A stretch of DNA of 64,000 nucleotides from Burkholderia sp. 4M9327F10 (GCF_005503145.1 NZ_SCNV01000001.1:186001-250000); one strand, 5' to 3'. Shown: positions 43,574 to 53,118, counted from the first letter of the stretch. Notes: generated by a model not told the origin, from the letters alone. Numbers and translations are program-made.

Positions 43574-43735
43574 GGCGCAGCCCATTGCGGCGGCAGATCG
43601 GCTAAGATCGAACGTCTGCCTTGCGCCGCGCGAGCCGCACCGGTCGTGCCGCAAGCCGTGCAAGCCTGCATTTTTTAAACTGAAATCAACGACATAGCGC
43701 CGCCACCCCCGTGAGGCCGGCGCCCTCCAGAGACT

Positions 43736-44851
43736 ATGCAAACCTTAACCCATCCGCTGATTTCCCCGACACTCGGCACCGCGCGCAACCTGACGAGTTT
43801 TCACTATGGACCCGGCGGCGGGCAAAAAATCTATATCCAGTCTTCGCTGCACGCCGACGAGCTGCCCGGCATGCTGGTGTCGTGGGCACTGCGCCGCAAG
43901 CTCGAAGCGCTCGAAGCCGCCGGCAAGATCCAGGGCGAAGTGGTGGTGGTGCCGGTCGCGAACCCGATCGGCCTGAACCAGCATTTCCTCGGCCATCTCT
44001 CGGGCCGCTTCGAAACCAATACGGCGCAGAACTTCAACCGCAACTTCCACGATCTCGCGGCCCTCGTGCTGCCGGTCATCGAAGCGCGCCTCACCGACGA
44101 TATCGACCACAACCGCAAGGTAATCCGCACCGCCATGCGCGAGCGCCTCGACGCACTCAAGGCGGAGACGGAACTGGAATCGCATCGTCTCGCGCTGCAG
44201 AAACTGTCGTACGACGCGGATGTCGTGCTCGACCTGCACTGCGACTGGGAGGCTGCCATGCACCTCTACACCAACCCGGACCTGTGGCCGGAAGTCGAAC
44301 CGCTGGCGCGCTACCTTGAATCCAAAGCGTCGCTGCTCGCGCTCAATTCGGTGGGCAACCCGTTCGACGAAATCCATAGCTTCTGCTGGTCGGACCTGCG
44401 CGGCCGGTTCGGCGAGCGCTTCCCGATTCCGAACGGTTCGGTGTCGGTCACGATCGAATTGCGCAGCCAGCGCGACGTCTCGTATGAGTTCGCCGAGCAC
44501 GACGCGCAGGCAATCATCGAGTATCTGACGCATCGTGGCGTGATTGCCGGCACCCCGGCGCCGCTGCCCGCGCTCGAATTTGCCGCCACGCCGCTTGCCG
44601 GCGCCGAGCCGATTGTCGCGCCGATCAGCGGCGTGCTGGTGTACCGCACCGAGCCGGGCACCTGGGTCGACGTCGGTCATCCGATCGCCGACATCGTCGA
44701 CCCGCTGACCGACCGCGTGGTGACGCTCAAGAGCGGCGTGGCCGGCGTGATGTATGCACGGCATATCACGCGTTTTGCCACCGCGGGCCTGGAATTCGCG
44801 CGCATCGCCGGCGCGAAGGCTTTCCGCTCGGGTTCGTTGCTGTCCAACTGA
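43736..44851 (+). CDS. AstE/AspA-like zinc deacylase (succinylglutamate desuccinylase/aspartoacylase family)
   Basis: A 371-residue M14-clan deacylase. Zinc ligands are visible in 'SSLHADELPG' (H-x-x-E) and 'LDLHCDWE' (H). 'NFNRNFHD' and 'SVTIELRSQ' (catalytic Glu) follow. The C-terminal ~90 residues ('APISGVLVYRTEPGTWVDVGHPI', in segments) look like a barrel-sandwich hybrid lid. It should remove an acyl group from an amino acid or similar amide. It follows a basic-amino-acid binding protein but is separated by a terminator, so it has its own promoter. Confidence 0.82.
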   Translation: MQTLTHPLISPTLGTARNLTSFHYGPGGGQKIYIQSSLHADELPGMLVSWALRRKLEALEAAGKIQGEVVVVPVANPIGLNQHFLGHLSGRFETNTAQNFNRNFHDLAALVLPVIEARLTDDIDHNRKVIRTAMRERLDALKAETELESHRLALQKLSYDADVVLDLHCDWEAAMHLYTNPDLWPEVEPLARYLESKASLLALNSVGNPFDEIHSFCWSDLRGRFGERFPIPNGSVSVTIELRSQRDVSYEFAEHDAQAIIEYLTHRGVIAGTPAPLPALEFAATPLAGAEPIVAPISGVLVYRTEPGTWVDVGHPIADIVDPLTDRVVTLKSGVAGVMYARHITRFATAGLEFARIAGAKAFRSGSLLSN

Positions 44852-44863
44852 TAGCGTGCGTGA

Positions 44864-44889
44864 CGGTAGCGGCACAAACGCCGCTACCG
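44864..44889 (+). terminator. Perfect 10-bp hairpin after the deacylase gene
   Basis: CGGTAGCGGC (44864-44873) pairs with GCCGCTACCG (44880-44889) around ACAAAC, 12 bp beyond the stop. No T-run follows, so it may act with Rho or only stabilise the mRNA end. Confidence 0.6.
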
Positions 44890-45198
44890 GCTTAACTAAC
44901 GGCCGTCTGGTGCCCCCCGTCTGGCGGCCCCTCGCATTCTCTTAGTTGTGCGTAACATAATTCACCTAATCGCGCTTCGCAGCGATCGCCCGGCCTCTGG
45001 TCCCTCACGAAGTCCCGCCCGTCTGCTTCGGGCCATATACCACAGCTTTGCAAGCACGGCACTCACGGTGCCAGCCGATTGCAATCTGTTGCACTCCGGC
45101 GCTGCGGCGCGCAAACGTTGTCTTCACAGGCGCATCAGCGCCTGGACCGTGCACGACATTCCCCGGGCCCGTAATCCAACTGTAGCGTTCGCGCGACA

Positions 45199-45318
45199 AT
45201 TTTAAAAAATTACTTACCTGTCACATAGCTTTCGCCACCCTCCATTAAATTTGCGGCCATCGCGTGACCTGCCAACAGAGCCAGGCACACGATCGCCTCT
45301 TTTTAATCGGAGAATCTC
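45199..45318 (+). promoter_or_regulatory. Porin promoter region with A/T tract and CTGTCACA
   Basis: ATTTTAAAAAAT (45199-45210, UP-element-like), CTGTCACA (45218-45225, -35-like), then TAAATT about 20 bp on (-10-like). The same module sits at the same distance ahead of the porin gene at 9304-10401. The stretch 44890-45198 upstream holds nothing I can name. Confidence 0.5.
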
Positions 45319-46479
45319 TTGAACAAGAAAGTATTAGCCACCGCCATCCTCGCAGCTTTCGCAGGCGCCGCTCACGCTCAAAGCAGCGTCACGCTGTACG
45401 GCCTGGTCGACGCAGGTGTCACGTACGTGAATCACGCCACCACCTCCGCGGGCCCGAAGAGCCTGTACCAGTTCGGCGACGGCGTCTCGCAAGGCAGCCG
45501 TTGGGGCCTGCGCGGCTCTGAAGACCTCGGTGGCGGTCTGAAGGCAATCTTCAACTTGGAAAACGGCTTCAACGTGGGTAACGGCACGCTGGGTCAGGGC
45601 AGCACGGAATTTGGCCGTCAAGCCTACGTCGGCCTGACGCAGAACGGCGTCGGCTCGCTCACGCTCGGCCGTCAATACTCGTTCTCGACCGACTATCTGG
45701 GCGGCTCGTATGCCAACGGCGGCCAGACCGTCGCCGGCAACTACGGCTACCACATCAACGATATCGACCAGCTCACGTCGAGCCGTATCAACAACTCGGT
45801 CAAGTTCAACAGCGCGAACTTCTACGGCCTGACGTTCGGCGCGATGTACGGCTTCTCGAACACTGCTGGCGCGTTCTCCGGCGCACCGAGCACCCAGACG
45901 AATGCCTCGTCGTCTGCCTACAGCTTCGGCCTGAACTACACGAACGGCCCGCTGGGTATCGGCGCAGCGTACACCGACATCCGCTATCCGGGCTCGGCCT
46001 CGCCGTCTTTCCCGACGGCGTTGTCAAATTCGGTGGCAACGATCAAGAACAGTGTCGTGAAGGATCTGGCTACGACCGGCGTTGGCGCCAAGTACTCGAT
46101 CGGACCGGCTACGGTGTGGGCTCTGTGGACGCACACGAACATCGAGCAGATCATCGGCCACATGACCACGTTCAATGCGTATGAAGCAGGCGCCAAGTAC
46201 GCCATCACGCCGGCACTGACGGGCGCGCTGGGCTACACGTACATGCAGGCCAAGGATCTGACCAACGGCCACTGGAACCAGATCGACGCCAGCGTTGACT
46301 ACGCACTGAGCAAGCGCACCGACGTGTACCTGCTCGGCGTGTTCCAGGACGCCAAGGGCACGACCTCGACCGGCGCACAACTGCAATCGCAGATCGGCGT
46401 GAGCACGGGCAGCTACCTGCCGACAGCCGGCGCCGACACGCAACTGGCCGTTCGCGTGGGCCTGCGTCACAAGTTCTAA
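45319..46479 (+). CDS. Outer-membrane porin
   Basis: A 386-residue porin. Signal peptide 'NKKVLATAILAAFAGAAHA', mature start 'QSSVTLYGLVDAG', then 'SRWGLRGSEDLGGGL' and 'GRQAYVGL', ending 'RVGLRHKF' with the C-terminal Phe needed for BAM recognition. The start is TTG 45319 with CGGAGA at 45308-45313. Likely strongly expressed: own promoter with UP-like tract and an intrinsic terminator. Followed by a second porin gene 485 bp on. Confidence 0.93.
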   Translation: MNKKVLATAILAAFAGAAHAQSSVTLYGLVDAGVTYVNHATTSAGPKSLYQFGDGVSQGSRWGLRGSEDLGGGLKAIFNLENGFNVGNGTLGQGSTEFGRQAYVGLTQNGVGSLTLGRQYSFSTDYLGGSYANGGQTVAGNYGYHINDIDQLTSSRINNSVKFNSANFYGLTFGAMYGFSNTAGAFSGAPSTQTNASSSAYSFGLNYTNGPLGIGAAYTDIRYPGSASPSFPTALSNSVATIKNSVVKDLATTGVGAKYSIGPATVWALWTHTNIEQIIGHMTTFNAYEAGAKYAITPALTGALGYTYMQAKDLTNGHWNQIDASVDYALSKRTDVYLLGVFQDAKGTTSTGAQLQSQIGVSTGSYLPTAGADTQLAVRVGLRHKF

Positions 46480-46538
46480 GCGGAAACTGCGTCTCCGGGA
46501 GGGCGGCACGCTTCCCGGAACGTACCGTGTGTATCAAG

Positions 46539-46587
46539 AAACGCCTGAACGAAGGCGCCTGTCATGGGCGCTCAGTTCGGGCGTTTT
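46539..46587 (+). terminator. Terminator of the 45319 porin gene
   Basis: AAACGCCTGAAC (46539-46550) pairs with GTTCGGGCGTTT (46575-46586, one G-T wobble) around an inner GCGCC/GGCGC stem, ending in TTTT. Confidence 0.85.
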
Positions 46588-46964
46588 GCATTTGAAGGAC
46601 GCCCTCGCCGCGCGCCGATTCCTGGTCACCAGCCCATGTTATACGACGACATACCATAACCCAATCTCAGCAATCTCCATACAGTTGGTCGAAGCCAGGC
46701 ATAAGACGTCAAAATCCGTCAAATTTGGGGTAAACACCAACCGGCCACGGCTTACGCCAACGCCCTACGTGAGATACGATGACCGACAATAAAGTCTCGC
46801 GGATGGCCACTCCGCCCTCAAGCGTCCGGCTGGGATCCCTTCAATTGCGCAGGCAAGCGTCGGGAGCCGATTCGCAACCATGAAGTCAGTCATTCTCGCC
46901 CGCATAAAAGCGAAAACATTGAGTTAAACAAAATACCAACGATCTTTAAACTGGAGATGGAGAT
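46588..46964. other. Region upstream of the second porin gene
   Basis: No gene seen. GTTAT-N13-ATAAC near 46638-46660 is a possible regulator site. The last 60 bp before ATG 46965 are AT-rich with GGAGATGGAG as ribosome site. The CTGTCACA module of the other two porin promoters is missing here. Confidence 0.4.
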
Positions 46965-48143
46965 ATGAGTATCAAGCGAGTCGCGCTTTACCGTGGAGCG
47001 GTAACGGCGCTGTGTGCAGCCTTCTCGGCGGGTGTTCCGCTTGCCGCGCACGCCCAGAGTAGCGTGACGTTGTACGGCGCCGTCGATAACGGATTCAGCT
47101 ACAGCAGCAATCAGCATGGCAATCACAACTTCTACATGAGCCAGGGTTACCTGAACGCGAGCAAGTTCGGCTTTCTCGGCTCAGAAGACCTGGGTGGCGG
47201 CCTGAAAACGATCTTCCGGCTCGAAGCCGGCTACAACTCGCTAACTGGTGCAGCCAGTTCGTCGGGCTATGAATTCAACCGCCAGGCCTATGTCGGGTTG
47301 AGCGATGACCAATACGGCACGTTCACGTTGGGGCGCCAGTACACGCCGTACTTCAACTACGTCGGTGCACTGGGCCCGACCGGCTACCTGACCGGGGCAA
47401 CCGGCGCACACCCGGGCGACCTCGACGCGCTCGACACCACCTTGCGCTTCAACAATTCGCTGACCTATACGTCGCCGCTGATCAGCGGCCTGCAGGGTAG
47501 CGTGCAGTACGGTCTGGGTGGCGTGGCGGGCCATTTCGGCCAAGGCAATACGCTCAGCGCGGCGCTGCGCTACGAGATGGGCAATTTCAGGGCCGCCGTC
47601 GGCTATGTTCACCTGAACGACCTCGCCAGCAGCAACGCGGTGGGCACCGTAGCCGACAACTCGCCCGTCAACAGCGCCTACGCCAGCGCCGAAACCAACC
47701 AGATGGTCGCGGCGGCGGCGCAGTACAAGTTCGGCGGTTTGATGGTCGGGCTGAACTACTCGAATGTGCTGTATCGTCCGGGCACCGTGTCCGCTTTCAG
47801 GCAGACAGCCGTGTTCAACACCTATGGCCTGATATCCACCTACCAGCTGACGCCGGCAATCGTGCTGGCCGGCGGGTATAGCTACACCCGGGCGAGCGAG
47901 TCGAACAACATTTCCGATTCGGCACGCTATAACCAGGTCTCGTTCGAGCAGACCTATTCGTTCTCGAAACGCACCTGCGTCTACTTCCTCGAGGCGTATC
48001 AGCACGCCAGCGGCCAGGCGCTTGCGTCGAACGGCACATCGATTGTCAACGCGGTAGCGGTCGTCGGCGATTCGCAAAACGGCACCCCCTCGTCGGGACC
48101 GTCGCAGTTTGTCGGCACCATCGGCCTGCGTCACTTCTTCTGA
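46965..48143 (+). CDS. Outer-membrane porin, second tandem copy
   Basis: A 392-residue porin. A longer N-region with a signal ending near 'LAAHAQSSVTLYGAVD', then 'SKFGFLGSEDLGGGL' and 'NRQAYVGLSDD', ending 'TIGLRHFF'. Divergent in sequence from the copy just upstream (e.g. its loops carry 'GAHPGDLDALDTT', resembling porins that pass acidic or aromatic solutes), so it is not a recent duplicate. 365 bp before a periplasmic-sensor operon, which may point to induction by the same ligand (inference). Confidence 0.92.
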   Translation: MSIKRVALYRGAVTALCAAFSAGVPLAAHAQSSVTLYGAVDNGFSYSSNQHGNHNFYMSQGYLNASKFGFLGSEDLGGGLKTIFRLEAGYNSLTGAASSSGYEFNRQAYVGLSDDQYGTFTLGRQYTPYFNYVGALGPTGYLTGATGAHPGDLDALDTTLRFNNSLTYTSPLISGLQGSVQYGLGGVAGHFGQGNTLSAALRYEMGNFRAAVGYVHLNDLASSNAVGTVADNSPVNSAYASAETNQMVAAAAQYKFGGLMVGLNYSNVLYRPGTVSAFRQTAVFNTYGLISTYQLTPAIVLAGGYSYTRASESNNISDSARYNQVSFEQTYSFSKRTCVYFLEAYQHASGQALASNGTSIVNAVAVVGDSQNGTPSSGPSQFVGTIGLRHFF

Positions 48144-48412
48144 AATGACGTTGCCCGGGAACGCATGAGTTGAACGGGTCGGCGGCAGGCAGGCAAGCGA
48201 TGCCGCCGACCTTACATATCGCATGCAGTGGATGTTATGGCGCGGGCACCCGACGGGTCCACGACTTCAGCAATCCGGCAATCGTGCAGCGATTCGTCCG
48301 ATTATTGCCTGTCGAGCGGCGCCACCGTCCAATCAATCAAGTTTGTTCAGACCCAATGCCCCGGTTGTGTCGTGGCGCGGACATGTCGCCTACATAACGC
48401 CAATATTGTCAC

Positions 48413-48452
48413 CCGTGATGCAACACGTAAAATAAACCAACACGCATCACGG
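48413..48452. promoter_or_regulatory. Inverted repeat upstream of the binding-protein/kinase operon
   Basis: CCGTGATGC (48413-48421) and its perfect complement GCATCACGG (48444-48452) are 22 bp apart, 56 bp before the GTG start of the binding-protein gene. The arm spacing, about three helical turns centre to centre, suits a dimeric regulator; the NarL-type regulator at 51889 is a candidate. The rest of 48144-48507 shows nothing definite. Confidence 0.5.
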
Positions 48453-48507
48453 TTAAAACGGAACATGACTGCACTACCGTCACCGGGCGTATAAAGGTGG
48501 AGACGAA

Positions 48508-49626
48508 GTGGTCCAGTCCATAAATCGTAGAGCAGCGCTAGTCGCCCTTGCCCATGCTGGCCTGCTGTGCATGCGCCCCACTTTCGCATCCAGCCCTGCG
48601 CCACGTGTCGTGTTCCTCAATCCCGGCGAGGCCACCGAACGTGGGACGGGGCAGCACTGGCAACTGGTTTCGCGATTCATGCGGGTGGCGGCCAAAATCT
48701 TCGGCATGCAACTGGAGGTCCTGTACGCCGAACGTGACCACCTGCTGATGGTGCGTCAGGCAAAGGAAGTCGCAGAGCGCATCGACGCACCTGATTATGT
48801 GGTGATCGTCAACGAGAAGATGGTTGCCGATCACATGCTGAAGGCGCTCGCGCGTTCGCCCGCCAAGGTCCTGTTGATCCACAATGACCTCACGCCAGGT
48901 CAGCGCCGCGAGATCGGCAACGAACGGGAAGGCATCCGCAACTGGATAGGCACGGTAACAGCAAACGCCGCGCAAGCCGGGGAGCGCCTGATGCAATATC
49001 TATATCAGCGCGTAAGCCCAAGGGGCGCGCAGGTGATCGGCATCACGGGGGACCCGAATACCCCGGTGTCGCTCGAGCGTGCTCAGGGAGTCGAGACATT
49101 CCTGTCCCGCGTTCCCGATGCGCATGCGTGTCAACTGGTGTTCGGCGACTGGAGCTATGCCGATAGCGCGCAAAAGGCTCGCGTACTGCTGGCGCGCTAC
49201 CCCGAGGCCAACGTGATCTGGGCTGCGAACGACGCCATGGCGCTCGGCGCCCTGAGCGCAGTCGAAGAGCGCCACGCGCACGTGCTGGTGGGCGGCATGG
49301 GAGCGTTGCCGGAGGCCCTGCTCAGTGTCGCCAACGGTGGTCTGGCCGCCATGGTGGCAGGCGACTATTTCATGGGAGCATGGGCGATGGTTCTGCTGTA
49401 CGACTACCATCACGGCAGGGACTTTGCCGCATCCGGAGACGTGCGCCTGAAACTCGACTTCCTTCGCGTCGTGCACCGCGAGATCGCGGCTCAATACTAT
49501 GACACCGTGTTCACACATGGAGAGTCCCTGAACTTCGCTCTCTACTCGAAGTACCTGCATCCTGATTCTGGTCCGTACGACTTCGCTCTGCAACGAATCC
49601 TGAACGCCATCCCGGCACTCTCATGA
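48508..49626 (+). CDS. Periplasmic sugar-type binding protein acting as a sensor partner
   Basis: A 372-residue Peripl_BP_4-like protein (ribose/autoinducer-binding fold). The N-terminus 'INRRAALVALAHAGLL' looks like a Tat or Sec signal. Two Rossmann-like lobes are suggested by 'VVFLNPGE' (start), 'YVVIVNEK', 'VIGITGDPNTPVSLERAQG' and 'VIWAANDAMALGAL', all at the usual places. The start is GTG 48508 with GGTGGAG upstream. Its stop overlaps the kinase ATG (ATGA), and there is no transporter, so it is probably a signal-presenting protein for the kinase, as LuxP is for LuxQ or TorT for TorS. Confidence 0.82.
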   Translation: MVQSINRRAALVALAHAGLLCMRPTFASSPAPRVVFLNPGEATERGTGQHWQLVSRFMRVAAKIFGMQLEVLYAERDHLLMVRQAKEVAERIDAPDYVVIVNEKMVADHMLKALARSPAKVLLIHNDLTPGQRREIGNEREGIRNWIGTVTANAAQAGERLMQYLYQRVSPRGAQVIGITGDPNTPVSLERAQGVETFLSRVPDAHACQLVFGDWSYADSAQKARVLLARYPEANVIWAANDAMALGALSAVEERHAHVLVGGMGALPEALLSVANGGLAAMVAGDYFMGAWAMVLLYDYHHGRDFAASGDVRLKLDFLRVVHREIAAQYYDTVFTHGESLNFALYSKYLHPDSGPYDFALQRILNAIPALS

Positions 49627-51446
49627 TGCATTTCTCGCCGCGCCATGCGCTGTACTCGCTGAGCCTGCACACCAAGCTGATGCTGGCGCTTGCCGTGCTT
49701 GTCGCGCTTGTTGCCGGCAGTTCGGCCTATGTCGTGGCGGAGCACGAACGCGAACGCCGCTTGAGCGCGCTGGAGCAGCGTGCCGCGCGGATCGCCGATC
49801 TGCTGAGTCATTCGCTGGCGCAGCCACTGTGGAACATCGACCGGACAGCAATCGACGAACAACTCACGGCGCTCGCCCCCAACCCCGAGGTCGTCGAATA
49901 CGCGGTCACAGCGACGAACTACGGCACCATCTCCACGGTCAAGGGACCGCACCCCTACGACAGCAACGACAACGTGGTTTGGGTGCGCCCGATCGAATAC
50001 ACCCCACCGGGCGACGCGCCGCGGGAGAAGATTGGCGAGGTCCGCGTGGTCCTCACGCGCGCCGTGGCCGAACAGTCCATCACCGCCGCACGCCGCGCCA
50101 TCCTCTGGACGGTGGCAATCATCGTAGCGGCGCTTTATCTCGTCACGTTCGTTCTGCTCAAGCGGATGGTAAGCGGTCCGATCAATCGTCTCGAGGAAAT
50201 GGTTGACCGGATCGCCGGCGGCGACCTTCTGGCACGCTGTGTCGTGGAGTCCGGCGATGAACTGGGCCGGCTCGCCATCCGCGTGAATTCGATGGCGGAA
50301 CGGCTGCGCCAATCCACCACCTCTTTGCGTGAAAACGAAAGAAAATACCGCAGCATTGTTGAGAACGCGCTAGAAGGCATCTTCCTGCTCGATCGCTGCG
50401 GCAGGCTGACCGAAGCCAACCCCGCCATGGCGCACCTGCTTGGCTACCCGAACCCGGCTGCGCTGATTGCAGCAGGCGCAGTGGCCTCCTACAGGCATCC
50501 GTTTGCGCCGGAACAAACCGCGGAACTGTTCGAGGTGCTGCGCGCGAGGGGCGAGATCGTGGGTGTCGAGCTGCGTTTGACCCGTCTGGACGGAGTCCCG
50601 ATCTGGGTGGAGCTGAACGCTCGCGGCGTCGACGTCGACGGCGACTATGCGCCCTTGCTGGAAGGCCTCATGACCGATGTGACCGCCCGCAAACGGGTGG
50701 TGGAAAACCTGCGGCAGCACCGCGACCAGCTCGAACGCGAAGTAGCCGAACGCAAGCGCACCGAGGCAGAATTACTGACTTCACGCGAGCGCCTGCGGCA
50801 ACTTTCCGCGCATCTGGAAGCCATTCGCGAGGAGGAGCGCAAACGCATTGCGATGGAGATCCACGACGACCTTGGCCAGTTGCTAACCGCCCTGAAAATG
50901 GACGTCTCGTTGCTGAGGATGCACCTCGCGGACGATTCGGCTGCACTTCACAAGGCCAACGGCATGCGCGAGCTGGTCGAAAAAACCATTGAGATTGTGC
51001 GCAGCGTGGCAAGTCACCTGCGTCCGGCCGCGCTCAATTTCGGCCTCGCCTCGGCGCTCGAGTGGCTTGCCCAGGATTTCACGCGGTATACGCAGATTCC
51101 CTGTCACTTTCATCTTGAGGGTCCTGAGCCGCGCCTCTCCGACGCATCAGCAACAGCAATCTTTCGCATCGCCCAGGAATCGTTGACCAATGTCGCCCGT
51201 CACGCCCACGCGACCCGCGTCGACGTGACGCTGTGCCACCACGAACAGGGAGTCGAACTGACAATCCGTGATGACGGGCGTGGTTTCGACGTAGCGGCAG
51301 CGCGCGACGGCTACTCATACGGCCTCCTTGGAATGGCCGAACGCGCGCGGCTGATCGACGCCAACCTGCGGTTCGAAAGCGCCACCAAGGCCGGATGCGT
51401 GATCCGTCTCTCGGTTGGCGCGACCTCAATCGCTACGTCATACTAA
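49623..51446 (+). CDS. Hybrid-free sensor histidine kinase, HAMP-PAS-HisKA_3
   Basis: A 607-residue NarX/UhpB-type kinase. Membrane segments at about 17-37 and 158-182 enclose a ~120-residue periplasmic domain that could dock with the binding protein. HAMP follows (183-235, 'GPINRLEEMVDRIAGGDL'), a PAS domain (~240-360, 'ENALEGIFLLDRCGRL'), a coiled linker, and HisKA_3 with the phospho-His H414 in 'MEIHDDLGQ'. The ATPase N and G boxes are 'ESLTNVARHA' and 'IRDDGRGF'. ATG 49623 or 49626 overlaps the upstream stop. Its partner should be the NarL-type regulator at 51889. Confidence 0.9.
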   Translation: MMHFSPRHALYSLSLHTKLMLALAVLVALVAGSSAYVVAEHERERRLSALEQRAARIADLLSHSLAQPLWNIDRTAIDEQLTALAPNPEVVEYAVTATNYGTISTVKGPHPYDSNDNVVWVRPIEYTPPGDAPREKIGEVRVVLTRAVAEQSITAARRAILWTVAIIVAALYLVTFVLLKRMVSGPINRLEEMVDRIAGGDLLARCVVESGDELGRLAIRVNSMAERLRQSTTSLRENERKYRSIVENALEGIFLLDRCGRLTEANPAMAHLLGYPNPAALIAAGAVASYRHPFAPEQTAELFEVLRARGEIVGVELRLTRLDGVPIWVELNARGVDVDGDYAPLLEGLMTDVTARKRVVENLRQHRDQLEREVAERKRTEAELLTSRERLRQLSAHLEAIREEERKRIAMEIHDDLGQLLTALKMDVSLLRMHLADDSAALHKANGMRELVEKTIEIVRSVASHLRPAALNFGLASALEWLAQDFTRYTQIPCHFHLEGPEPRLSDASATAIFRIAQESLTNVARHAHATRVDVTLCHHEQGVELTIRDDGRGFDVAAARDGYSYGLLGMAERARLIDANLRFESATKAGCVIRLSVGATSIATSY

Positions 51447-51464
51447 TTACCGCGCTTCGCCCTG

Positions 51465-51716
51465 TCAGGCGGCGCGCCGGCCAATATTCATGGCAGGCCG
51501 GCGGCTCGTGGGCGGAAACACATGCCAGGTGCCGTCGTCGTGGCGGAAGAAGAACAGGACGACCGGGCCGCTCGAACTTCGTGCCTCGATGCAGACACGG
51601 CAGATCCTGCCGGAACTGGATCGCTGCGTACGCAACACCCGGACCGGCTGCGAACCAGCCGCGCCCATCCATTTGTCGACCAGTACGCGCAATGATGAGT
51701 TCTGCGTCGCCACCAT
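51465..51716 (-). CDS. Small conserved-looking protein, unknown function
   Basis: An 83-residue basic protein. ATG 51716 has GGAGG five bases upstream, and the end 'LFFFRHDDGTWHVFPP...RPAM' resembles small hypothetical proteins I have seen in Burkholderiaceae. One single Cys near 'CRVCIEARSS'. No signal peptide. It lies downstream of, and on the same strand as, the response-regulator gene (172 bp), and ends 18 bp from the convergent kinase gene. Function unknown. Confidence 0.6.
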   Translation of the reverse strand: MVATQNSSLRVLVDKWMGAAGSQPVRVLRTQRSSSGRICRVCIEARSSSGPVVLFFFRHDDGTWHVFPPTSRRPAMNIGRRAA

Positions 51717-51888
51717 AGCCCCTCCGAGGTGCCCATGAACGCATCGTAGGGCGTTCATTAATGCACCTCCATCGGCAGCGGCGGATAGTTCGGTCAGGAA
51801 GGGACGATTCCCCGTTCAGGATTTCCTGAGCGATCCTGACGGGCGACGTTCTTTCCAGACGTCACCCGGCGAACCGGACGTGTCCCGT

Positions 51889-52521
51889 TTATTCAGCGGC
51901 GAGACCGTGTCTGATCGCGTAGCGGATCAGTTCAGCGTTGTTGCCCAAGCCAAGCTTTTGCATGAGCCGCATCTTGTGCGTGCTGATGGTCTTCGCGCTC
52001 AGTGCGAGCGTCTCGGCGATATCGTTGATACTTTTGCCTGACGCCAGCATCTGGAGCACCTGAAATTCGCGGTCTGACAGCACCTCATGCGGCGGCGCGT
52101 CGCCCGAGTGCGTCTCGAAGATAATCGCGTCGACCAATTTCGGGTCAATAAAGCGGCCGCCCGCGGCCAGCTTGCGGATCGCAGCCAGCAGCACCTCGGG
52201 ATCGCTGTCTTTGGTGACGTAGCCCGTCGCACCCGCGCGCAACGCACGCGACACAACCTGGGCCTCATTGTGGATACTCAGCACCAGCACCGGCAACGCA
52301 GGTTGCTCGGCGCGCACCCGCCTGATCAGGTCGACGCCGCTGATGCCAGGCATCGTCATGTCCAGCAGCAACAGATCAATGTCGCAGCTACGTACTTTTT
52401 CAACCACCTCCGAACCTTGCGCGGCCTCTCCCGTCACGACGATATCGGCCGTAGTTGCGATGATCTGTTTCAAGCCCCCGCGCACAATCGCATGGTCGTC
52501 CGCAATCAGTATTTTGATCAT
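51889..52521 (-). CDS. NarL/FixJ-family response regulator
   Basis: A 210-residue regulator. Receiver with acidic residues at 8-9, phospho-acceptor D54 in 'LLLLDMTMPG', and Lys in 'YVTKDSDP'. C-terminal LuxR HTH (about 145-205, 'LSDREFQVLQMLASGKSINDIAETLALSAKTISTHKMRLMQKL' in segments). ATG 52521 begins the receiver directly; the open frame upstream to 52671 lacks support. Convergent with the HisKA_3 kinase, the class of kinase that normally pairs with NarL-type regulators. Confidence 0.9.
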   Translation of the reverse strand: MIKILIADDHAIVRGGLKQIIATTADIVVTGEAAQGSEVVEKVRSCDIDLLLLDMTMPGISGVDLIRRVRAEQPALPVLVLSIHNEAQVVSRALRAGATGYVTKDSDPEVLLAAIRKLAAGGRFIDPKLVDAIIFETHSGDAPPHEVLSDREFQVLQMLASGKSINDIAETLALSAKTISTHKMRLMQKLGLGNNAELIRYAIRHGLAAE

Positions 52522-52779
52522 GAATATGATCCGCCAGCGGGCGGAATGTGAATGGAAAGCGCGATACCGCTGCCGGGAGCGCCCTATTCCCTTGAGTGCT
52601 GTGACTTTCGTTTTTCCTATTCTGCACTCGTTGGCGAATCGCGGTCTACCGCTAGTTCGCCATGGCGCCACTGCGGCGCCGGAGGGACTGCAAGTCCATT
52701 ATCGAATACGCAGTGCACATGTACCGGCCTCGTTCGCACCGCAACGCAAACCACGCGGATCCGGGCCGGGATGTCTGCT

Positions 52780-53118
52780 TCAACCGGAGACTGCCCGCAG
52801 CGATTGCCTGTCAATCATCCACGAGCCGCGCTCCGGCGCCGATGCCTGAAACAGAATTTCGTCCGCACAGTCCGCAAGCTCGAACAACTCGTGCGTGGCC
52901 TCGGCACTGATCGCATCAAGGTGAGTCTTGCGCAGTTCCGATAGCGTCTCGCGAAGCCGCCGGATCGATGCGGGCTCGCTGTCCATCAGCGGCCAGCAAT
53001 GCAGCAGATACGTAAGCGGCGTCACGCTGCGATGCTCGCACCACAAATCGAACAGGCGCATGCAAATCGTATTGATACGCTCCACCGCATTTTCGCGTTC
53101 TGAGAGGTGGGGGATCAT
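52780..53118 (-). CDS. Small protein of unknown function
   Basis: A 112-residue protein, mostly helical, rich in Leu, Glu and Cys ('NTICMRLFDLWCEHRS', 'LLHCWPLMDSE', 'ELADCADEIL'). I do not recognise a family. Read from ATG 53118; GTG 53130 is an alternative and neither has a strong ribosome site. Codon use looks like that of a real gene and no better frame overlaps it. Located between the regulator and chemoreceptor genes, on the regulator strand. Confidence 0.5.
   Translation of the reverse strand: MIPHLSERENAVERINTICMRLFDLWCEHRSVTPLTYLLHCWPLMDSEPASIRRLRETLSELRKTHLDAISAEATHELFELADCADEILFQASAPERGSWMIDRQSLRAVSG

Noticed and set aside
45319-48143. Tandem porins as a recent duplication
   Set aside because: Signal peptides, loops and upstream regions differ clearly, so they are old paralogues.
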